Source: DASUTW01 sp035513995
Lineage (GTDB): Bacteria > Actinomycetota > UBA4738 > CALAEC01
Assembly (NCBI GenBank): GCA_035513995.1
Contig: DATKBL010000162.1
Location: forward strand, 1-5,789
Direction: 5' to 3'
DNA length: 5,789 nucleotides
Shown here: one piece after another, positions 1 to 5,711 of the stretch
How the letters are laid out: each line of letters starts with the position of its first letter
Numbering within the stretch: the first letter of the stretch is position 1
Made by a program: the position numbers and the translations under genes
Notes under the pieces: model-generated
Database searches by the model: none
What the model saw: the letters and a program-made list of their open reading frames with translations, nothing else
Told to the model about the DNA's origin: nothing

Positions 1-339
1 GACGGCGCGGACGGGTGTGGAGGTCTCGAAGCTGCGGTGGGTGAAGAGGCGGTGGAAGCCGACCGTGACCCCCAGCCCCGTGAAGAGGTAGAAGCCGAGG
101 AAGAGCCAGAAGTCGAGCCCGCTGATGCCCCAGCCCCACAGAAACACGACGGCGGCGATCACGCCGACGAGGGGACCGACGGTGAACAGCGCGGTCACGC
201 GCCGCTGGAAGCGAAGCTCCTTCGCGGTCATCGTGCGGACGCCCTTGACCGCGGGGGGCCCCTCCTCGCGGAGGGCGTTGCTCATGATCGCCTCGGCGTC
301 GGGGGGCAGGACGGCCTCGGGCTCGGCGAAGGTGCGCAA
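1..339 (-). CDS. Acyl-CoA/fatty acid desaturase, N-terminal part (runs off left edge)
   Basis: Membrane di-iron desaturase of the delta-9 acyl-CoA (stearoyl-CoA) type, which puts a cis double bond into fatty acyl chains and so adjusts membrane fluidity. Only the first 113 residues are in the window. A hydrophobic stretch at about residues 50-70 is followed by a second at about 77-93. Then comes the first histidine box, HRLFTH (H96 and H101), inside GFHRLFTHRSF, which is diagnostic for this family (HX4H iron ligands). The later HXXHH boxes lie outside the window. The start is a TTG at 337-339, chosen because AAAGGAG (minus strand, 345-351) lies 5 nt upstream. The in-frame ATG at 283-285 would lose 18 residues and has no comparable ribosome site. 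The gene is transcribed divergently from the cupredoxin operon and has a strong palindrome just upstream. Confidence 0.9.
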   Translation of the reverse strand, partial: MRTFAEPEAVLPPDAEAIMSNALREEGPPAVKGVRTMTAKELRFQRRVTALFTVGPLVGVIAAVVFLWGWGISGLDFWLFLGFYLFTGLGVTVGFHRLFTHRSFETSTPVRAV

Positions 340-362
340 TCGGGCTCCTTTCCTAGGGCAGC

Positions 363-398
363 GTAAGTTACCTCACCGTAGGTTACGGTACCGTAACC
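363..398. promoter_or_regulatory. Palindromic operator cluster upstream of the desaturase
   Basis: Positions 381-398 form a perfect 18-bp palindrome, GGTTACGGTACCGTAACC. Next to it, ACCGTA at 375-380 and TACGGT at 384-389 form a further inverted pair spaced by 3 nt, and 363-371 reads GTAA-g-TTAC, another small dyad. The region is AT-richer than its surroundings and lies 24-59 nt upstream of the desaturase TTG start, where a repressor would cover the promoter. Desaturase genes in actinobacteria and pseudomonads are often controlled by TetR-family fatty-acid regulators that bind such dyads. That this is a TetR site is inference; no regulator gene is in the window. A TAACTT (minus strand, 365-370) could be the desaturase -10 element, but no well-spaced -35 is evident. 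Confidence 0.6.
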
Positions 399-408
399 GT
401 CAAGCTCC

Positions 409-434
409 TGAACCGGGAGCGGCCCGCGTGCGTC
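409..434 (+). promoter_or_regulatory. Putative ECF sigma promoter P1 of the cupredoxin-sigma-anti-sigma operon
   Basis: TGAACC at 409-414 (-35), a 16-nt spacer, then CGTC at 431-434 (-10). ECF sigma factors typically use an AAC-containing -35 and a CGTC/CGTA-like -10 at this spacing, as for Bacillus sigma W. The same motif with identical spacing recurs at 4720-4745, and both are followed by S-GTA. It lies upstream of the operon that encodes an ECF sigma factor, so autoregulation is the natural inference. Transcription would begin near 441-443, leaving a short leader that carries the ribosome site of the 470 start. An inverted repeat, GCTCC (404-408) and GGAGC (416-420), flanks the -35. Confidence 0.6.
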
Positions 435-469
435 CGTAGAGGATGAGCTCGAACCCCGAGGAGGGCGCG

Positions 470-1066
470 ATGCGAAGGCTCCGATGGCTCCTGACCGTGC
501 CGACGGCGATCCTGGCTCTGTCACCGGTTCCGGCCGTGGCCGGGGGCGGTGGCGGCTGCCCCGAGCCCCTGACCAGCGCCACCGGGACCGTGGTCGAGAT
601 GCGGGACATCTGCTTCTCGCCGACGATCCTGCGGGTGCGGCCCGGCACGACGGTGACGTTCGTCAACCGCGACGCGTTCCCGCACAACGTGATCGGCGCG
701 AACGGCAGGTGGGCCAGGCCGCGCAGCCTCGATCTGGACGAGGCCGTCACCCGGCCTTTCCGGGAGCCGGGTGTGTTCCCGTACGCGTGCGCGTTCCATC
801 CCGGGATGCTCGGGACCGTGGTCGTCGGTCGAGGGGCCGTCGTGGAGACCACCTTCCTCCCCTCCACGCCGGAGGAGCCTGAGGCGGCTCCCGCGGAGGC
901 GACGGCTCTCGTGGTCCCCGATCCTCCGATGCGTGTCCCCTCGAGCCTCGATTCCGACACCTCGGCCCGGTGGCGTCCGACGGTCCTCCTTCCCTGGGTC
1001 CTGGCCGCGGCGGCGATGGGCTACGCGGCCCTCCAGCGTCGCCGGGCCCGGCGACCGACCGCCTGA
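470..1066 (+). CDS. Secreted, membrane-anchored cupredoxin (amicyanin/plastocyanin-like)
   Basis: Type 1 copper protein of 198 aa, probably carrying electrons or binding copper on the outer face of the membrane. An N-terminal signal peptide (MRRLRWLL, then a hydrophobic core) ends near PAVA/GG at residue 24. The cupredoxin fold follows at about residues 35-121. Copper ligands are visible: H72 in FPHNV, C107 and H110 in YACAFHPGM, and M113. The C-x2-H-x2-M spacing matches amicyanin. C30 and C48 could form a disulfide. After an Ala/Pro/Glu-rich linker (130-165), residues about 171-188 form a membrane segment followed by RRRARR, giving a C-terminal anchor with a cytoplasmic tail. The start at 470 has GAGGAGGG at 458-465. 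An in-frame ATG at 443 would add nine residues but has no ribosome site at useful spacing. It is the first gene of the predicted sigma operon, 56 nt before the sigma gene. The redox partner is unknown. Confidence 0.88.
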   Translation: MRRLRWLLTVPTAILALSPVPAVAGGGGGCPEPLTSATGTVVEMRDICFSPTILRVRPGTTVTFVNRDAFPHNVIGANGRWARPRSLDLDEAVTRPFREPGVFPYACAFHPGMLGTVVVGRGAVVETTFLPSTPEEPEAAPAEATALVVPDPPMRVPSSLDSDTSARWRPTVLLPWVLAAAAMGYAALQRRRARRPTA

Positions 1067-1122
1067 CGTCTTGTCGAGGAGCCATCTCGTCGTCAGACTC
1101 AGGCCGACAACGGAGGGCGCCG

Positions 1123-1653
1123 GTGCGCGAGCCCGAGCCGGAGGTGGTCTCCCGCGCGCGGCGCGGGGACCTCGAGGCGTTCGAAGAGCTGGTCCGTTCC
1201 TGCCAGGCCCCTATCTACCGCTTCGTGCTGCGGATCGTCCGGGAGCCGGCCACCGCCGAGGACGTCACCCAGGAGGCCTTCCTCCGGGCCTACCGGATGC
1301 TGCCCCGCTTCCGCGGAGAGGCCAAGTTCACCACCTGGCTGTACCGGATCGCGCGGAACGCGGCGGTGGACTCGATGCGCCGCGGGGCGCACCAGCGCCG
1401 GCTCGCGGAGCGTGCGGAGCCACAGGTTCCCGTGGACGACCCCGCCCTGAGGATGACGATCGCCGCCGCCGTGGAGGACCTCTCGCCGCACCTCCGGGAG
1501 GCCTTCGTCGTCATCGAGGTGGTCGGCCTCAGCTACCGGGAGGCCGCCGTCGTCCTGGGCGTCCCCACCGGGACCCTGAAGAGCCGGATGCACGCCGCGA
1601 GGAAGGCGCTGATGGAGGTCCTGGCCCACGAGGAGGACGTCGATGAGGTGTGA
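1123..1653 (+). CDS. ECF-type RNA polymerase sigma factor (sigma-70 family, RpoE/SigE-like)
   Basis: Alternative sigma factor of 176 aa, the usual size for group 4 (ECF) factors, directing core RNA polymerase to a small stress regulon. Region 2 covers about residues 15-90, with the 2.2 core-binding motif DVTQEAFLRAYR (47-58) and the 2.3/2.4 promoter-melting and -10-reading stretch FTTWLYRIARNAAVDSMRR (69-87). After a linker, region 4 covers about 110-167, with a helix-turn-helix in LSYREAAVVLGVPTGTLKSR (136-155) that reads the -35. The GTG start is chosen for GGAGGG at 1112-1117, six bases upstream, and because residues before it are not sigma-like. The gene overlaps the anti-sigma start by 11 nt, so the two are translationally coupled. 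That pairing supports regulation by sequestration at the membrane. Candidate target promoters are at 409-434 and 4720-4745. Confidence 0.95.
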   Translation: MREPEPEVVSRARRGDLEAFEELVRSCQAPIYRFVLRIVREPATAEDVTQEAFLRAYRMLPRFRGEAKFTTWLYRIARNAAVDSMRRGAHQRRLAERAEPQVPVDDPALRMTIAAAVEDLSPHLREAFVVIEVVGLSYREAAVVLGVPTGTLKSRMHAARKALMEVLAHEEDVDEV

Positions 1654-3547
1654 CGTCGCCGAGCGGGAGCTCTCGGCCGGCCTCGACGGCGAGCCGCTGG
1701 AAGAGCGCGTCCGGTCGCATCTCGAGACGTGCCCTCGGTGCCGTCACTTCGAGGCGGAGGCCCGGCGGCTCCGCGACGCGGCGCGGCTCGAGCCCGCCCC
1801 GGTCGTCCCCGACCTCGTCGCCTCGATCATGGAGCGGGTGGAGCGAGAGCCCGCGCGGCCCGGCTGGGGTCGCGAGATCGCCGCGTTCGCGGCCGCCGCG
1901 GTCGTGGTGGCGCTGGTCGCCGGCGGGCTCCCGGGCGTGCGGCGCGGCCCGCTCCCGGTGCGGGCCTCCGAGATCGCCGAGCGCGTGGCCGCCGCATCGC
2001 GGGAGATCTCGGCGTACCGGGCGGTGTTCGACGTCATCGAGCACAACTTCGCCGACGAGGTCCCCGAGCGCCGGTTCGAGGTGCGCGTCGCGTTCCGCGT
2101 GCCCGAGCAGTTCCGCGCGGAGGTTCGCGATCGCACCGAGTACCCGTCGGAGGCCTGGCCTCGGAACGACGTGACGCTGGCGGTCGACCGCGATCGCTGG
2201 TCGCTGTCGGCGCCCGTCACCTGCCCGAGGGAGGCCCTCCCCGCGTGCGCCTCGGGCGAGACCCGAACCCTCGCCGTCCGCGGGCGGGCGCCGTTCGACG
2301 GGGACGCTCCGCTCCCCACCGACGCGATCCTTCCCGTCAAGACGCTGTCGGGGTCGGGGAGGCTGCGGGTGCTGGGCGAGGGGTCCGTGTCGGGCCGGCC
2401 CGTGATTCGTGTGGAGCTCGACCAGCGTGACGCGACGCCGCTGCTCGCCTTCCTCCAGGCCGGAGGGTCGTGGCGGCCGTTCTTCCCGCTCGATCGCGTG
2501 GAGGTCTCGCTCGATGCGGAGACGTGGTTCCCCCTCGCCTACGAGGTGCGGGCCGGGGCCGGGGCCGAGCGCGAGGCGTGGGCCGTCCGCAACGGCCTGC
2601 CGGCCGAGGAGCCGGGGAGAGTCCTGCTGGCGGTCCGGGCCCGGTCCTTCCAGGACTCGGTCCCCAGCGACTGGCGGCCTCGTGTCCGGCGCTCGGGGGC
2701 CGTCGACCGCGGGTTCCGGGAGGTGGCTCCGGGCGGGCTCGCACGGGCGGCGGGGTACGAGCCGAGCGTGCCGACCGAGGTCGCCGGGCTCGAGTCGTAC
2801 CGAGTCGGGGTCGTCGGCACGGGGGCCGGGGCCACCGAGGTGGTGACCTCGTACGCGCGAGGCCTCTCGTGGCTGCGGATCCGGGAGACGCGCTCGTGGG
2901 ACCAGGAGGCGCTGTTCGGCGACGTGGGGCCGCTCGCCGCCCGGATCCGCCTCCCCGGCGGCGGCGTCGCCTACCACGAGCCCCCCACGGCGATGCTGGG
3001 CAGGCGGCTGGCGATCCACGGCGCCCGCACGGACCTCTATCTCGAATCGAATCTGCCGCTCGAGCGGCTGCTGGAGGTCGCGGGCTCGATGCCGGTGGAG
3101 GGACGGCCCGTCCCGGACGCCTGGCGGACCCGCCGCCTTCCGGGCGGGACCCTCGAGGCGGGGGTGAAGCTCGAGGAGGCCGTCCGAGCCCTCCCAGATC
3201 TCGCCCTCCCTCGAGCCCTGCCGGCAGAGTACCGCCTCTGGACCCTGCACCTGTTCCGAGGGCGTGAGGGGAGCGCCGTCACGGCCTTCTTCCGCCGCTC
3301 CGGCGGAGAGCTCGACGGGACTGGGATCCGCCTCCATCAGGTCGAGCGCGCCGGCTTGGCGCCACCCACCGACCCCGGCGCGCTCGCGGTGCGGCTGCGC
3401 GGAGAGACCGGGCGCTACTCGCCGATCCGCGGGGAGCTCGAATGGGTCGAGGACGGCGTCTATCGATCGCTGCGGGCCGACGGGCTCGATCTCGATCACC
3501 TCGCACAGGTCGCTGGGTCGCTCGAGCCGGTCGGAGGTGCGTCGTGA
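1643..3547 (+). CDS. Transmembrane anti-sigma factor with zinc-binding domain and large extracytoplasmic sensor
   Basis: Protein of 634 aa predicted to hold the upstream sigma factor at the membrane. The N terminus is a ZAS-type anti-sigma domain with C3, H26, C30 and C33 (HX3CX2C, HLETCPRC). One membrane helix lies at about residues 78-98 (AAFAAAAVVVALVAGG). The extracytoplasmic part starts near 105 with AERVAAASREISAYRAVFDV (112-131) followed by beta-rich sequence to about 335. This resembles the LolA/RseB-like fold of MucB/RseB sensors, by pattern only. C194 and C202 could pair. Residues about 360-632 appear to contain two related modules ending LPLERLLEVAGSMPVEG (471-487) and LDLDHLAQVAGSLEPV (615-630), of the kind seen in DUF4367-like anti-sigma C termini. 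Most anti-sigma factors are 200-300 aa, so this one is unusually large. The start has GAGGAGG six bases upstream. Its stop overlaps the next gene by 4 nt. The signal sensed is unknown. Confidence 0.85.
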   Translation: MRCDVAERELSAGLDGEPLEERVRSHLETCPRCRHFEAEARRLRDAARLEPAPVVPDLVASIMERVEREPARPGWGREIAAFAAAAVVVALVAGGLPGVRRGPLPVRASEIAERVAAASREISAYRAVFDVIEHNFADEVPERRFEVRVAFRVPEQFRAEVRDRTEYPSEAWPRNDVTLAVDRDRWSLSAPVTCPREALPACASGETRTLAVRGRAPFDGDAPLPTDAILPVKTLSGSGRLRVLGEGSVSGRPVIRVELDQRDATPLLAFLQAGGSWRPFFPLDRVEVSLDAETWFPLAYEVRAGAGAEREAWAVRNGLPAEEPGRVLLAVRARSFQDSVPSDWRPRVRRSGAVDRGFREVAPGGLARAAGYEPSVPTEVAGLESYRVGVVGTGAGATEVVTSYARGLSWLRIRETRSWDQEALFGDVGPLAARIRLPGGGVAYHEPPTAMLGRRLAIHGARTDLYLESNLPLERLLEVAGSMPVEGRPVPDAWRTRRLPGGTLEAGVKLEEAVRALPDLALPRALPAEYRLWTLHLFRGREGSAVTAFFRRSGGELDGTGIRLHQVERAGLAPPTDPGALAVRLRGETGRYSPIRGELEWVEDGVYRSLRADGLDLDHLAQVAGSLEPVGGAS

Positions 3548-4722
3548 GAGGGCTTCGCATCGTGGCGGCGGCCGTTCTCGGCGCGCTGGTCGGGGGCGCC
3601 GTGACCCTGGCCCTCCCTCTGGAGGACCCGCGGCCCACCGTCAGACCGCCTCCGCCCGCCGACGTGGTGGGAGGGGCTTCGATCAGGACCCTCCTCGCCT
3701 GGACCCCTGGCGGCCTTCCCTCGGGCTACGCGGAGGCCGCTCGTGGGCTCCGGGCCGTGCGAGCCGCTGCCGAGGTCCGGAGCGGTACGGCCTGGCTGAC
3801 CGGGTGGCGGGGGGTCGGGCTGCCCGCGGAGACGACCCCGGCGGGGCTGGCCTTCCCGGTCGAGGTGGCCGCGGTCCGGCCCGCCTCGTACCGACGCTTC
3901 GTGCCCCCCGCCGAGCGCGCGGCCATCGCGGCGCTGGCCGACGGCGGCGCGCTGGTGAGCCGCGGGGCCGCGGCGCTCCGCGGCATCGGGCCGGGCTCGC
4001 GCCTGCGGTTCGGCCCGTTCGCCGTTCAGGTGCTCGGGGTCGTGGACGATGAGCTGGTGGGCGCGCACGAGGTCGTGGTGTCATTCCACACGGGAGCCCG
4101 GCTCGGGATCGCGCGTTCCCGCTATCTCCTGGTAGCGCCGCGGCCGGAGACGGAGCGACGGGTGGTCGAGGAGGGGCTCCGCCGGAGCCTCCCGGCCGGC
4201 ACCCGGGTGCGCGTTCGCGGGCCGGGCGAGACGCCCGTCTTCCGGCACGGCGACGCGGTCCTTCCGTCGCTCCGGCTCAAGGAGCTGTTCGGGGAGTTCG
4301 CGGCCGCGCCGCTCCCGGGTGGCATGCTGCGGATCGACCCGCGCTGGGTCGCGCGGCACATCCGGACGGCGAGCGTGCCGGTGCTGGGCAGGGTGACGTG
4401 TCACCGCGCGATCGTGCCGGCCCTGCGCTCCGCGCTCCGGGAGCTCGAACGCCGCGGCCTCGACGATCTGATCGACCCCGGCGACTACGGCGGCTGCTAC
4501 TCGCCGCGCTTCATCGCCCGAAGCCCGGGCGCGGGCATCTCTCACCACGCGTGGGGGATCGCCTTCGACGTCAACGTCGGCCAGAACCCGCTCGGCGGGG
4601 AGCCCCGGTTGGATCCCCGCATCGTGGACGTCTTCGAGCGCCGGGGCTTCACTTGGGGAGGTCGCTGGCTCGTCCCCGACGGGATGCACTTCGAGTTCCT
4701 CCGGTTCGTCGAGGGCGACTGA
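3544..4722 (+). CDS. Membrane-anchored M15-family peptidase (VanY/CwlK-like) with an unusual N-terminal domain
   Basis: Protein of 392 aa likely to cut peptidoglycan peptides outside the membrane. Residues 5-25 are an uncleaved-anchor-like or signal helix (IVAAAVLGALVGGAVTLALP). The C-terminal domain (about 263-389) carries the M15 zinc motif SHHAWGIAFD (333-342: H335 and D342 as ligands). It also has GFTWGGRW (368-375) and DGMHFEF (379-385: D379 as general base, H382 as third ligand), the M15C/Peptidase_M15_4 arrangement. The specificity (D,D-carboxypeptidase versus L-Ala-D-Glu or other endopeptidase) cannot be told. C286 and C318 could form a disulfide. Residues about 84-200, including ALVSRGAAALRGIGPGSRLR (136-155) and VQVLGVVDDELVG (161-173), resemble the extracytoplasmic core of MacB/FtsX-type permeases, by pattern only. 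The GTG start at 3544 has GGAGG at 3533-3537 and sits in a GTGA overlap with the anti-sigma stop, so the two are co-translated. Confidence 0.87.
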   Translation: MRGLRIVAAAVLGALVGGAVTLALPLEDPRPTVRPPPPADVVGGASIRTLLAWTPGGLPSGYAEAARGLRAVRAAAEVRSGTAWLTGWRGVGLPAETTPAGLAFPVEVAAVRPASYRRFVPPAERAAIAALADGGALVSRGAAALRGIGPGSRLRFGPFAVQVLGVVDDELVGAHEVVVSFHTGARLGIARSRYLLVAPRPETERRVVEEGLRRSLPAGTRVRVRGPGETPVFRHGDAVLPSLRLKELFGEFAAAPLPGGMLRIDPRWVARHIRTASVPVLGRVTCHRAIVPALRSALRELERRGLDDLIDPGDYGGCYSPRFIARSPGAGISHHAWGIAFDVNVGQNPLGGEPRLDPRIVDVFERRGFTWGGRWLVPDGMHFEFLRFVEGD

Positions 4723-4745
4723 ACCATCCGGGCCCGGCACGCGTC
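4720..4745 (+). promoter_or_regulatory. Putative ECF sigma promoter P2, upstream of the coiled-coil protein gene
   Basis: TGAACC at 4720-4725 (its TGA is the stop codon of the peptidase gene), a 16-nt spacer, then CGTC at 4742-4745 followed by GGTA. It matches P1 (409-434) in both hexamers, spacing and the trailing GTA, and lies 36 nt before the next ATG, against 39 nt for P1. This makes the downstream gene a likely target of the sigma factor encoded at 1123-1653. The spacer holds a perfect 10-bp palindrome, CCGGGCCCGG (4728-4737). Confidence 0.6.
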
Positions 4746-4777
4746 GGTACCTGCGAGACCAGAGGAAGGAGCCTGCC

Positions 4778-5661
4778 ATGCGACGCCCACTTCGGAGGGG
4801 TCTCCTCGCTGCCGCCGCAGCTTGGGTGGTGCTCGCCATCGCCCAGCCCGCCGCCGCCGGCGGCTGGTGGTCCTACATCCCGCTCCAGGGAGCCGAGCTC
4901 GGGGTGGGGGAGCGCTTCATGACGGGCCGAGGCGAGATCCTCTTCGGCTCGGTCGAGGCAGCCGCTCGGGCCCGGCAGGGGCTCGACCGCTTCTACGCCT
5001 ACCTGATCCTGGATATGGACTGGAGCGTCGTGGAAGAGGCGATGAGCGTCGCCGAGCCGGGAGACTGGTGGGTCCGCTCCGAGACCAGGATCCGCGTCGG
5101 CAGGGTTGAGGTTCGGGGAGGTCCGTCGAATCTCGCGCGGATCCGCGTCGCATTCGATGTCCCCGAGGTCGAGCCCGGCCCATACGCGCTCATGCTCTGC
5201 ACCGCCGGCTGCGTCCGCCAACTGGCGGACATCGTCCCCTCCGAGGTCATCGTGACCGCGGACCCGGCGACGGCGCGGACCGCGAGAGAGCTCTCTCGGG
5301 TCCAGTCGCGGCTCGAGGTCGTGCGATCGCGGCTCGGTCAGCGGGTCCGCGAGCTGCAGCGGGGATCTCGTGAGGCCCCCGCTTCGGAGGTGGATCTGCT
5401 CGAGGCGCTCGACGGTGCCATCTCCCGCGTTCGCGCGCTCGAGCGGCGCGTGGCGGAGCTGGAGGGGGCGGCACCTGCGCTGGCCTGGCTCGTCGTGGGT
5501 GCCGCGGGAGCGGCGTTGCTGCTGCTCCTGTTGCGCAGGCGCCGCCCCCGTGAGCGCCCGCCCACGCCTCTCCCCGTGTCGTCGAGATGGAGCTCGCAGC
5601 GCCTCCCCAGGAGCTGGACCCGGAATCGGAGCCGGAGCGGACCCCGGTCCCGGCGGCCTAA
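4778..5661 (+). CDS. Exported coiled-coil protein with C-terminal membrane anchor; 3' end apparently frameshifted
   Basis: I do not recognise the family. A signal peptide (MRRPLRRGLL, then a hydrophobic core) ends near QPAAA/GG at about residue 27. Residues 28-162 look like a beta-rich exported domain rich in Trp and Gly (GGWWSYIPLQGAELGVGERF near its start), with a CTAGC cysteine pair (C141, C145). Residues about 170-230 are heptad-like (L172, V175, L179, V182, L186, V190, L193, then L207-L228), predicting a coiled coil. Residues 235-252 form a membrane helix followed by RRRRPRER. The start has AAGGAG at 4766-4771, six bases upstream. The frame of the start has no stop before the window ends and would run through the terminator into the opposite gene. 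After about residue 266 (CCCC at 5572-5575), the -1 frame gives an acidic tail ending in PVPAA and TAA at 5659-5661, right at the hairpin. The intact product would be about 294 aa. Predicted to be transcribed from P2. Confidence 0.7.
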
Positions 5662-5693
5662 GAGGAAGGGCGCCCTCCGGGGCGCCCTTCCTC
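5662..5693. terminator. Bidirectional intrinsic-type terminator hairpin
   Basis: A perfect 14-bp inverted repeat, GAGGAAGGGCGCCC (5662-5675) and GGGCGCCCTTCCTC (5680-5693), with loop TCCG closed by C-G. In RNA this is a cUNCGg tetraloop, an exceptionally stable type. It starts at the base after the TAA at 5659-5661 and ends 18 nt before the stop of the convergent gene, so it can serve both genes. There is no long U-tract, as is common in high-GC actinobacteria. Confidence 0.85.
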
Positions 5694-5711
5694 GCGGCTC
5701 CTCGATCGTCC

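Noticed and set aside
37..366. Plus-strand open frame opposite the desaturase
   Set aside because: The opposite strand encodes the clear desaturase histidine box. This frame gives a low-complexity acidic product and runs into the operator region.
970..1122. Upstream ATG at 970 as the start of the sigma factor
   Set aside because: It would add 51 residues lying inside the cupredoxin gene in another frame. They show no sigma features, and GTG at 1123 has a proper ribosome site and gives the normal ECF length.
1067..1122. Separate promoter for the sigma gene in the 56-nt gap after the cupredoxin
   Set aside because: No TGAACC/CGTC-like or convincing -35/-10 pair is visible. Same-strand spacing suggests read-through from P1.
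1529..3499. Minus-strand open frame of 656 codons opposite the anti-sigma gene
   Set aside because: It is antisense to a well-supported gene with a ribosome site and recognisable domains. Its product is low-complexity, rich in Arg, Pro and Gly, with no recognisable motif: the usual artefact of high-GC codon use.
3442..3543. ATG at 3442 as the start of the M15 peptidase
   Set aside because: The extra 34 residues overlap the end of the anti-sigma gene. GTG at 3544 has GGAGG at the right distance and places the membrane helix at the N terminus.
4728..4737. CCGGGCCCGG palindrome in the P2 spacer as an operator
   Set aside because: P1 has only a looser GC-rich dyad (GCGG-C-CCGC, 419-427) at a similar place. 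Short GC palindromes are expected by chance in this DNA.
4081..4839. Minus-strand open frame of 252 codons opposite the M15 domain
   Set aside because: It is antisense to the zinc motifs of the peptidase, has no recognisable domain, and continues across the promoter and start of the next gene.
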